Assembly (NCBI RefSeq): GCF_001005085.2
Contig: NZ_LBMU02000060.1
Location: 1 to 54,340 of the forward strand
Direction of reading: 5' to 3'
Source: Streptomyces humi
GTDB taxonomy: Bacteria > Actinomycetota > Actinomycetes > Streptomycetales > Streptomycetaceae
DNA length: 54,340 bases
Under the pieces are notes generated by a model. It saw nothing but the letters and a program-made list of their open reading frames with translations. It made no database searches and was not told the origin of the DNA. Position numbers and translations under genes: made by a program. Shown here one piece after another: positions 8,291 to 15,669 of the stretch; the first letter of the stretch is position 1; each line of letters opens with the position of its first letter.

Positions 8291-9427
8291 GTGCCAGAGA
8301 TCAACACTCACCGCAGGACGAAGAGCAAGTGGAAGCGCGCAGGTGTGGCCTTCGCGGCAGGCACGGCACTGCTTTTCGGGGCCGTCTACGTGAACGCGAA
8401 CGCGGCGACCGGTGACTCATCCTCCGGCGCGACGGCGGGTGCCACGTCCGACGCCACGTCCGACGCCGCGTCCGACGCCTCCTCGTCCGTCTCCGACGTG
8501 GTCGACGCGGCCGACGCCTTCCTGGACACGCTCGACAGCGACCAGCAGTCGGCCGTGCTCCTCGACTTCACCGAGGCCAACGCCACCGCCTGGTCGAACC
8601 TCCCGTGCGGTTCGACCTGCCGGGTCGGCATCGAGCTCGGCTCCCTCAGCGACGAACAGCTCACCGCGGCCAAGGCGGTGATCGAGGCGGCGGCCGGCAC
8701 CGGCAGCGACAGCGGGTACGACCAGATCACCCAGATCCTGAAGGCCGACGACTACCTGGGCGAGACCGCCAGTGGCTACGGCAGCGGCAACTACTACCTG
8801 GCGTTCCTCGGCACCCCGGGCACCAGCGGCACCTGGCAGCTGCACTTCGGCGGCCACCACCTCGCTCTGAACCTCACCTACAAGGACGGCGAGGTCGAGG
8901 GCACCACCCCCTACTTCGTCGGAGTGGAGCCGACCAGCTGGACCGACGACGACGGCACGTCGTACGCGCCCCTGTCGGGGATGTACGACGGGATGAAGGC
9001 CATGGTCGACAGCCTGAGCGACGACGAGCTGACGGAGGCGAAACTCTCCGAGTCGTTCAGCGACGTGCTGCTCGGCCCGGACGACGACGGCGGCTTCCCG
9101 ACCACCAAGGAAGGACTCAAGGTCAGCGAACTCACCGACGAACAACGGGAACTGGTCCTCGACGCCATGAAGCCGTGGGTCGACGTGGCCGACGACACCA
9201 CCGCCGCCTCGGTGCTGAGCACCTACGAGTCGGAGCTGGACGACACCTACATCTCCTACTCCGGCAGCACCGACCTGAGCGCCCAGGGCGACTACGTCCG
9301 CATCGACGGCCCGGGAGTCTGGATCGAGTTCGTCTGCCAGGACGGCGTGGTCTACACGAGCAAGATCCACCACCACACCGTCTACCGCGACCACGCCACC
9401 GACTACGGCGGAGAGTTCGCGTTCTGA
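8291..9427 (+). CDS. DUF3500-family secreted protein
   Basis: A 378-aa protein starting at GTG 8291, with GAAAGGG a few bases upstream; an upstream in-frame extension lacks a ribosome site. A basic N-terminus and a hydrophobic segment (residues about 17-34) suggest export. An Ala/Thr/Ser/Asp-rich spacer of short repeats (GATSDATSDAASD) precedes the conserved domain. That domain has LLDFTEANATAWSNLP, a Cys pair PCGSTC, FGGHHLALNLTY and the C-terminal IHHHTVYRDHATDYGG, which look like the metal-ligand-rich signature of DUF3500. The biochemical role of this family is not known to me. In other Streptomyces it is, as I recall, followed by a HupE/UreJ-like membrane gene; here that gene is broken. 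Confidence 0.8.
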   Translation: MPEINTHRRTKSKWKRAGVAFAAGTALLFGAVYVNANAATGDSSSGATAGATSDATSDAASDASSSVSDVVDAADAFLDTLDSDQQSAVLLDFTEANATAWSNLPCGSTCRVGIELGSLSDEQLTAAKAVIEAAAGTGSDSGYDQITQILKADDYLGETASGYGSGNYYLAFLGTPGTSGTWQLHFGGHHLALNLTYKDGEVEGTTPYFVGVEPTSWTDDDGTSYAPLSGMYDGMKAMVDSLSDDELTEAKLSESFSDVLLGPDDDGGFPTTKEGLKVSELTDEQRELVLDAMKPWVDVADDTTAASVLSTYESELDDTYISYSGSTDLSAQGDYVRIDGPGVWIEFVCQDGVVYTSKIHHHTVYRDHATDYGGEFAF

Positions 9428-9669
9428 CGAACCGCCTGCCGATCTCACTGTCGCATGCGCTGCGCATGCCGGCCGGGATCGCCACGATGGTGACGGCGGC
9501 GCTGCTCATGGCGGCGCCGCCCGCCGCCGCGCATCCCATGCCGCACCCCGTGCTCCTGCTGGACGTGCACGAGACGCCGGTGGCCGCCGAACTCGACCTG
9601 CTCGCCACCCTCTGGACGGCCACCACCCGCCCGGCGCGCCGATCTTGGTGGTTCGCCCACCGTTCATAA
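9424..9669 (+). pseudogene. Truncated HupE/UreJ-like membrane protein gene
   Basis: Directly after the DUF3500 stop, a frame with a signal-like segment (AGIATMVTAALLMAA) leads into AHPMPHPVLLLDVHE and AAELDL, which resembles the start of HupE/UreJ-like proteins found next to DUF3500 genes. The expected start position has become CTG, and similarity ends near 9605, where a short unrelated tail runs to a stop at 9667. The membrane domain is absent. I read it as the leftover of a deletion that joined this operon to the next gene. A small secreted peptide from the internal ATG at 9467 cannot be excluded. Confidence 0.6.
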
Positions 9670-9683
9670 CGTCCTCACCTGCG
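9651..9683 (+). promoter_or_regulatory. PHO box (PhoP direct repeats) upstream of the lamin-tail protein gene
   Basis: Three contiguous 11-bp units, GTTCGCCCACC, GTTCATAACGT and CCTCACCTGCG, match the Streptomyces PhoP direct-repeat pattern (core GTTCACC, 11-bp period). They lie just ahead of a possible -10 TAGGAA (9707-9712) and 74 bp before the GTG at 9757. The array starts inside the truncated HupE-like frame. Phosphate-limitation control of the downstream gene is inferred. Confidence 0.55.
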
Positions 9684-9756
9684 CGAAGGCGGGCGTTCGA
9701 GCCACGTAGGAAGGGTCCTGGCGGCCTGTCACAACGGAACCCCCAGGACGGAACCC

Positions 9757-11175
9757 GTGACCGAATCACGCGCTCGCCGGTGGCGTCGCAGCCTCCGTGT
9801 TCTGCTCGTCGCCGCCGCCGGTCCGACGCTCGTCGTCGGCGCCCTGACCGCGGCTCCGGCCCGGGCGGCGGCGGCCGACGGCATCCGGATCAACGAAGTG
9901 GTGACCACCGGGAGCGTCAACGACTCGGTGGAGCTCTACAACCAGGGCACGGCCACCGTCGACATCTCCGGATGGATCCTCAAGGACGACAACGACAGCT
10001 CGAAGTACGCGATAGCCTCCGGCACCACGCTCGCACCCGGCGGCTTCGCGGCCTTCGACGTGCACAGCTCCTTCGGTCTGGGCTCCGACGACGAGGCACG
10101 CCTCTACCTCGCGGACGGCACCACCCTGGTCGACAGCTTCGGCTGGACCCAGCACTCCGACCCCTCCTGGTCGCGCTGCCCCGACGGCAGCGGCTCGTTC
10201 GGGCAGGCCGCGGTGACCCTCGGCGCCGCCAACGCCTGCGGCTCCGGCGGCGTCTCGGCGACCGCGTGGCCGGGCGGCAGCGCCGTCGCGACCGCCGACA
10301 CCAAGAACGCGTTCGGCTCCGACATGAGCGGCCTCTACCAGGAGGGGAGCGTGATGTGGGCGGCACAGAACAGCGGCAGGCTCTGGCGACTGGTGCCGAA
10401 CGGCTCCACCGCCTGGAAGGCCGACACCGCGAACGGCTGGACCTCCGGCAAGGCCCTCCGCTTCCCGGGCGGCTCCGGCACGCCCGACGACGAGGGCGTC
10501 ACCCTGACCGGCGCCGGCTCCGCCGGGGGCGTCTACGTCAGCAGCGAGCGCAACGCGGACTCCTCCGGCACCAGCCGCCTGTCCGTCCTGAAGTACGACG
10601 TGAGCGGCACCGCCACCACCATCAGCGCCTCCGCCGAATGGAACCTGACCTCCGACCTGCCGGCCGTCGGCGCCAACCTGGGCCTCGAAGGCATCACCTG
10701 GGTCCCGGACGCCACCCTGACCGCCGCCGGGTTCAAGGACGCCTCCACCGGCACGGCCTACGACCCGAACACCTACGGCTCCCACGCCGGCGGGGTGTTC
10801 TTCGTCGGCGTCGAGGGCACCGGCATGATCTACGGCTACGTCCTCGAGGACGGCGGCACCTTCACCCGCGTCGCGTCCGTCGGCAGCGGCATGGCCGGCG
10901 TGATGGAACTCCAGTGGGAACCGCAGGCCTCCCGGCTGTGGGCGGTCTGCGACGACACCTGCTCCGGCCAGCACCGGACCCTGGGGATCGACTCGTCCGG
11001 CGTGTTCGCCACCACGGCGATCCACAACCGCCCCACCGGCATGGACGACTTCAACAACGAGGGCTTCGCCGTCTCCGGCTCCGACGCGTGCAGCGGCGGG
11101 ACCAAGCCCGTCTGGTGGTCCGACGACAGCAACGACAACGGACACGCGCTGCGCCGGGGCACCCTCACCTGCTGA
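9757..11175 (+). CDS. Secreted lamin-tail-domain protein with phytase/esterase-like propeller
   Basis: A 472-aa protein starting at GTG 9757 with GGACGGAA upstream. A Sec signal (about 1-38, ending ARAAA) precedes a lamin-tail domain (about 42-150: IRINEVVTTG, VELYNQGTATVDISGWIL, GGFAAFDV). The rest resembles the esterase-like-activity-of-phytase propeller: DMSGLYQEGSVMWAAQ, DDEGVTLTG, GLEGITWVPD, ELQWEPQASRLWAVCDD and MDDFNNEGFAV. Together with the upstream PHO box this suggests an extracellular enzyme acting on phosphate esters, or a DNA/cell-surface-bound protein made under phosphate limitation. The catalytic activity is inferred. Lamin-tail domains often accompany secreted nucleases and phosphatases. 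Confidence 0.8.
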   Translation: MTESRARRWRRSLRVLLVAAAGPTLVVGALTAAPARAAAADGIRINEVVTTGSVNDSVELYNQGTATVDISGWILKDDNDSSKYAIASGTTLAPGGFAAFDVHSSFGLGSDDEARLYLADGTTLVDSFGWTQHSDPSWSRCPDGSGSFGQAAVTLGAANACGSGGVSATAWPGGSAVATADTKNAFGSDMSGLYQEGSVMWAAQNSGRLWRLVPNGSTAWKADTANGWTSGKALRFPGGSGTPDDEGVTLTGAGSAGGVYVSSERNADSSGTSRLSVLKYDVSGTATTISASAEWNLTSDLPAVGANLGLEGITWVPDATLTAAGFKDASTGTAYDPNTYGSHAGGVFFVGVEGTGMIYGYVLEDGGTFTRVASVGSGMAGVMELQWEPQASRLWAVCDDTCSGQHRTLGIDSSGVFATTAIHNRPTGMDDFNNEGFAVSGSDACSGGTKPVWWSDDSNDNGHALRRGTLTC

Positions 11176-11312
11176 GCACCTGCCGCCGCGCGGACGACGC
11201 GCTGTATCGTACGCGCGGCACCACCCGCACCACCGGAACGTAGCGCCAACTCCCTTACCGGTACGTCGAGTTCACCGGCGCGCCGGTTCCCTTCGCCGCT
11301 CCCGGAGGAACC

Positions 11313-12428
11313 GTGGCAACCAGCCGCCCGCACCGTTCTCGGACGCCTCTGACCCGACGCAGATCCCTCGCCCTGACGGCCGCCCTCGCCGCGCTGTGCG
11401 GTGTCGCCCTCACCCAGCCCGCACCGGCCCGCGCGGACGCCGCCGCCGACCGCGCCGCCCTCGCCCAGTGGTGGGCCCCGGTCAACTTCCAGGACGTCGA
11501 CTCCACCGGCGAGACCGCGCTCGGCGGCAAGTCCGACTACATCACGTCGTACGACTACGACGGCGACCTCAACGGGCGCGACAACTGGGAGAACACCAGC
11601 CAGTTCCCGCTCGCCGCCCACGTCTACTACTCGGTCGTCCAGACCCCGTCCTTCTCCTACCTGCTGTACACGTACTTCCACCCCCGGGACTGGTCGGACG
11701 GCGTCCTCGACAACTACCAGGAGGACCTCACCGAGCACGAGAACGACTCCGAGGGCGTCCTGGTCGTCGTCGCCAACGACGGTTCCGCGCACGGCCAGTT
11801 GAAGGCCGCCATCACGGTCGCGCACAGCAACTTCTACTCCTGGGTGCCCGCCGGCAGCGACTTCACCAGCGGCCAGGAGAGCGTCGACGGCACCCTGAAG
11901 CTCCAGGGCGACCCGCACGACGACGGCCACGGCCGCCCGTTCACCACCCAGCAGCCCAACACGCACGCCGCCTGGGCCGAGGGCTACCTGTCCCAGGAGC
12001 GCAGCCAGTACGCGAGCGGCGACGGCATCGTCTACTACCCCGGCTCCACCGCCGAGGTGCCGTCCGGCTCGAACGACCGGGACGTGCAGTACACGCTGAC
12101 CGACGTCTTCGCCGCGAACGGCATGTGGGCGAACCGCACCCTCACCACGCTGTTCGCGACGCCGGACAACTTCGCCGGCGACGACAGCTCCAACCCCTAC
12201 GGCGCCAAGTGCGGCGCGGGCGGGGTCCTCGGCCCGGCCAACGGCGCCTGTGACACCGACGCGGCCAACCCGCCCTGGGCCTGGGACGACGCCGACGACC
12301 TGCCCGGCCGTGGCTACCTCGCCACCAACCCCGCCGAACTCGTCTGGGACTACTTCGCCTGGCCGGGCAAGCCCGCCGCACCCGACCTCTCCTACACCTG
12401 GGACCAGTACAACGGCATCACCTCGTGA
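11313..12428 (+). CDS. Secreted protein of unknown function
   Basis: A 371-aa protein starting at GTG 11313 with GGAGGA eight bases upstream. A long arginine-rich n-region and hydrophobic segment end near ARADAAA (about 42), so it is exported. The mature protein begins ALAQWWAPVNFQDVD, and has conserved-looking blocks YITSYDYDGDLNGRDNWEN, AHVYYSVVQT, YLLYTYFHPRDW and EHENDSEGVLVVV. This pattern (DYDGD, HPRDW, HENDSEG) suggests a metal-binding beta-sandwich, but I do not recognise the family. It is a separate transcription unit after the lamin-tail gene. A single GTTCACC heptamer (11270-11276) and a 14-bp palindrome (11274-11287) precede it; these alone are too little to call a PHO box. Confidence 0.75.
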   Translation: MATSRPHRSRTPLTRRRSLALTAALAALCGVALTQPAPARADAAADRAALAQWWAPVNFQDVDSTGETALGGKSDYITSYDYDGDLNGRDNWENTSQFPLAAHVYYSVVQTPSFSYLLYTYFHPRDWSDGVLDNYQEDLTEHENDSEGVLVVVANDGSAHGQLKAAITVAHSNFYSWVPAGSDFTSGQESVDGTLKLQGDPHDDGHGRPFTTQQPNTHAAWAEGYLSQERSQYASGDGIVYYPGSTAEVPSGSNDRDVQYTLTDVFAANGMWANRTLTTLFATPDNFAGDDSSNPYGAKCGAGGVLGPANGACDTDAANPPWAWDDADDLPGRGYLATNPAELVWDYFAWPGKPAAPDLSYTWDQYNGITS

Positions 12429-12520
12429 TCAGGGCTCGGCGCGCGTGATCGGTCCGGAGCTGGTGTGCTGGGGGAAGGGGTTCAGGCCGTTTCCGTCGTA
12501 CCCGCTCCGGGAGAGACGTC

Positions 12521-13546
12521 ATGAGTACCTACCGAGTCGCGCAGGTGTCCGCCGCGGGCGGGTCGTTCGAGATCGTCGAGCGGGAGGTGCCCCGGCCGGG
12601 ACCGCGTCATGTGCGGATCGCGGTGGAGGCCTGCGGCATCTGCCACAGCGACACCCTCTTCGTGGACGCAGGCGTACCGGGCATCACGTTCCCCGTGGTG
12701 CCCGGACACGAGATCGCCGGGCGGATCGAGGAGATCGGCGACGGCATCGAGGACTGGGGGTGGGCCGTCGGCGACCGGGTGGCGGTCGGCTGGTTCGGCG
12801 GCAGCTGCGGCCACTGCAAGCCCTGCCGGCAAGGCGACTTCATCGTGTGCGACACCATGAAGACGCCCGGCTGGGCCTACGACGGCGGCTTCGGCACGAA
12901 GGTGATCGCGCCGGTCGACGCCCTGGCCCGGATCCCGGACGCGCTGACCGCGGCCGACGCCGGCCCCCTGGCCTGCGCGGGCGTGACCACCTTCAACGGG
13001 CTCAGGCGCAGCACCGCCGAACCCGGCGACCTGGTCGCCGTCGTCGGTCTCGGCGGGCTCGGCCACCTCGGCGTCAAGTACGCGGTGGCCATGGGCTTCG
13101 AGACGGTGGCCGTCGCCCGCGGCCCCGAGAAGGCGGACTTCGCCAAGCAGCTCGGCGCCCACCACTACGTCGACTCCACGGCCGGCACCCCCGTCGCCGA
13201 GGCCCTCCGGTCGCTCGGCGCCGCCAAGGTCGTCCTCGCCACCGCGGGCAACTCCAAGGCCATCTCGGCAGCCGTGGACGGGCTGGCACCCCGCGGCGAA
13301 CTGGTGGTGATCGGCGCCGACCCCGAGCCCCTCGGGATCACCCCGTTCCAGCTGATCATGGGCGCCCGGGTGGTCCGCGGCCACCCCTCCGGCACGGCGC
13401 GGGACGTGCAGGACACCATGGAGTTCAGCGCCCTGCACGGGATCCGTCCGACGATCGAGACCGTGCCGCTGGAGCAGGCGGACGAGGCCTACCGGAAGAT
13501 GCTCACCGGGGCCGCGCGCTTCCGCATGGTGCTCACCTACGACTGA
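12521..13546 (+). CDS. Zinc-dependent alcohol dehydrogenase (MDR superfamily)
   Basis: A 341-aa protein with ATG at 12521 and GGGAGAG upstream. Catalytic zinc ligands are visible in GICHSD (Cys41) and VPGHE (about His63); the structural zinc site is the four-Cys motif CGHCKPC...C (about 95-109). The coenzyme fold carries VVGLGGLGHLGVKYA. This pattern fits the AdhP/YahK-like medium-chain class acting on primary alcohols or aldehydes with NAD(P). It is monocistronic as far as I can see and is followed at once by a 15-bp tandem repeat whose first copy begins on the last base of the stop codon. Confidence 0.9.
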   Translation: MSTYRVAQVSAAGGSFEIVEREVPRPGPRHVRIAVEACGICHSDTLFVDAGVPGITFPVVPGHEIAGRIEEIGDGIEDWGWAVGDRVAVGWFGGSCGHCKPCRQGDFIVCDTMKTPGWAYDGGFGTKVIAPVDALARIPDALTAADAGPLACAGVTTFNGLRRSTAEPGDLVAVVGLGGLGHLGVKYAVAMGFETVAVARGPEKADFAKQLGAHHYVDSTAGTPVAEALRSLGAAKVVLATAGNSKAISAAVDGLAPRGELVVIGADPEPLGITPFQLIMGARVVRGHPSGTARDVQDTMEFSALHGIRPTIETVPLEQADEAYRKMLTGAARFRMVLTYD

Positions 13547-13618
13547 CAGCGGGATCAACTACAGCGGGATCAACTACAGCGGGATCAACTACAGCGGGAT
13601 CAACTGACAGCGGGATCA
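13546..13618. repeat. 15-bp tandem repeat, four perfect copies plus a partial fifth
   Basis: The unit ACAGCGGGATCAACT occurs at 13546-13560, 13561-13575, 13576-13590 and 13591-13605 without mismatch. A truncated copy after one extra G reaches 13618, inside the stop codon of the convergent phosphatase gene. It fills the whole gap between two converging genes. Slippage or repeat-mediated copy change would not alter either protein. Confidence 0.9.
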
Positions 13619-15454
13619 GGAGTTCACGGCCCGGGCCGCGAGCAGCGCGATGTCGTCCTCGGATCCGGTCGCGAGGCGGGCCAGGACCGTGTCGACGATC
13701 TTGTCCAGCGGGTCGGTGGGGCACAGCGACAGCTCCGTCAGCCGCGCCAGACCACGGTCGATGTCCTCGCCGCGCCGCTCCACCAGCCCGTCGGTGTACA
13801 GCAGCAGCACCCCGCCGCGCTCCGGGGTGACCCGCTGCTCGTACCGGCCGAGCCCGCTGCCGAGCGGCGGCCCGACCGGCACCGGGACCAGGTGCATCGA
13901 ACCGCCGGGGGCGAGCCAGACCGGCGGCAGGTGGCCGGCGCTGGCATAGGTCAGGGTGGCGACCGCCGAGTCGCCGAGCGCCAGGAAGCAGGTGGCCACC
14001 CGCTCGAAGCCGGAGTCGGCGACCATCCGGTCCGCGTGCTGGAGGATCCGGCGCGGTGAGAGACCCGCGAGGGCCAGGGCACGCAGGGTCGAACGGTAGT
14101 GGCTCATGGCGACCGCCGCGTCCACGCCGTGGCCCATCACGTCCCCGATGACCAGCATCGTCCGGCCGTCGGGCAGGGTCAGGACGTCGTACCAGTCACC
14201 GCCGATCAGCGAACCGTCGTCGGCGGGCCGGTAGCGCGCGGTCGTCTCCACACCGGCGTGCCGTTGCAGCTGGCCCGGCTCGGCCAGCAGGGCCCGCTGG
14301 AGCTCCAGGGCCATGGTGTGCTCACGCTCGAAGCGGACCGCCCGGTCCAGGGCACGGGCCGCGCGGGCGGCGAGTTCGCGGGCCACCGTGGCGTCCTCGG
14401 CCGAGAACGGCGCCGACTCGCCGGCCCGGGCCAGCATCAGGATGCCGAGGACCCGGCCGTCCGAGACCAGCGGGGCGAGGAGCACCGAGTGCACCCCTGC
14501 GGCCAGACACGCCCGGGCCGGCGGCCAGCGCGGGATCAGCGACCGCCACTGCGCCTCGGTGATCCCGTCGCGCCGCCACACCCGGCCCGCCGCCAGGTTC
14601 CGCCGGGTACCGGTACCGCGCGGCCAGCCGACCAGCTCACCGCCGGCGTCCAGCGCGGCCAGGCCGGACACCAGCCCGGGACGGGTGGCGTACGCCACGA
14701 GCCGGGTCGGCGTCCGCCGCGCCGACGCGGTGTCCGGGGGCGTGAGCTCCACCCCGGACGCGTCCGCCAGTTCCGGTACCACGAACTCGGCCAGCTCCCG
14801 GCAGGTCCCGGCGACGTCGGTGCCGGTGCCGATCCGGGACGCGGCCGCGTCCAGCAGCGCCAGCCGCCGGTGGGCCCGCTCCAGCTCGTACACGTACTGC
14901 TGCGGCTCACTGATCTCCAGGCCCACCCCGGCGACGCCCACCACCTTGCCCGAGCCGTCCACGAGCCGGTGGTACACACAGCGCCACTCCCGGACCTGGT
15001 ACGGCGAGTCCACCCAGGTCCGCCCGGTGACGACCGTCTCGCGCGGGCGTCCGTCGCGCAGGATGTCCCGCAGCACCTGCTCGGAGCGCTGGATGTGCGG
15101 CAGCACCTCGTTCAGCCGGTGCCCGATGTACGCGGCGGCGGGCAGACCGGTCATCCGGGCCATGTGCGGGTTCACGTACAGATAGCGCAGGTCGGTGTCG
15201 AGGACGGCGAACCCGGCGCCGGAGTCCTCCACGATGCCGCGCAGCAGATCCACGTAGCCGATGGCGCCGGGCGGCGCACCCGGGGTCGACGCGGCGGCGG
15301 AGGTGGTCATGGCGGAGGCGGCCGGGGTGGTGGCGGGCGTGCCGGAGGCGGCACGGGTGGTGGCGGCCGGGGTGGAGGCGGGCGTGCCTGAGACGGCCGG
15401 GGAGGCCGGTTTCGCGGGGGCGGCCGGTCGTCGTGGGGAGGTGTCCCTGTCCAC
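13616..15454 (-). CDS. PAS-GAF-SpoIIE protein phosphatase
   Basis: A 612-aa protein from GTG at 15454, preceded by GAGGAGG. Residues 1-67 are a Pro/Ala/Thr/Ser-rich low-complexity leader. A PAS domain follows (about 68-180: GAGFAVLDTDLRYLYVN, then REWRCVYHRLVDGSG). Next come a GAF domain (about 195-370) and a SpoIIE/PP2C domain (about 395-608) with GGDWYDVLTL, GDVMGHG, YTDGLVE and DDIALLAAR. Unlike the phosphatase at the left edge it has no C-terminal ATPase. Role: dephosphorylation of an anti-anti-sigma factor in response to an unknown signal, by family analogy. It is alone on the minus strand, divergent from the nitrate reductase gene. Confidence 0.9.
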   Translation of the reverse strand: MDRDTSPRRPAAPAKPASPAVSGTPASTPAATTRAASGTPATTPAASAMTTSAAASTPGAPPGAIGYVDLLRGIVEDSGAGFAVLDTDLRYLYVNPHMARMTGLPAAAYIGHRLNEVLPHIQRSEQVLRDILRDGRPRETVVTGRTWVDSPYQVREWRCVYHRLVDGSGKVVGVAGVGLEISEPQQYVYELERAHRRLALLDAAASRIGTGTDVAGTCRELAEFVVPELADASGVELTPPDTASARRTPTRLVAYATRPGLVSGLAALDAGGELVGWPRGTGTRRNLAAGRVWRRDGITEAQWRSLIPRWPPARACLAAGVHSVLLAPLVSDGRVLGILMLARAGESAPFSAEDATVARELAARAARALDRAVRFEREHTMALELQRALLAEPGQLQRHAGVETTARYRPADDGSLIGGDWYDVLTLPDGRTMLVIGDVMGHGVDAAVAMSHYRSTLRALALAGLSPRRILQHADRMVADSGFERVATCFLALGDSAVATLTYASAGHLPPVWLAPGGSMHLVPVPVGPPLGSGLGRYEQRVTPERGGVLLLYTDGLVERRGEDIDRGLARLTELSLCPTDPLDKIVDTVLARLATGSEDDIALLAARAVNS

Positions 15455-15669
15455 CCGGTCCTCCTCGCCTGCCCCCGCCCACGGCCGCCCTCATCGTGCA
15501 ACAGGTCGCCGGGCGGCGCATCTCGTACGGGTCCGCTCACATCGCCCGGAGCGGGTCTGTGCGGCGGGCTTAACCCCCGTTGATCGGGAGCGGTGACGCC
15601 GGCGTAATCAGCCGTACATACGGTCGAGGCCGAACGGAAGAGGCTGACCAGCAGGAACAGGGGGCGCCC

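Noticed and set aside
11259..11290. Second PHO box upstream of the secreted protein at 11313
   Set aside because: Only one GTTCACC heptamer is seen; the neighbouring 11-bp units do not match, and the rest is better described as a GC-rich palindrome.
13546..13618. Possible CRISPR-like array
   Set aside because: The 15-bp units are contiguous, with no unique spacers. The other tandem arrays likewise lack spacers, and no cas genes are present.
15580..15640. GlnR binding site upstream of the nitrate reductase gene
   Set aside because: GTAAT and TACAT words are present, but the spacing and second half-site do not fit the GTnAC-N6-GaAAC pattern well enough to call.
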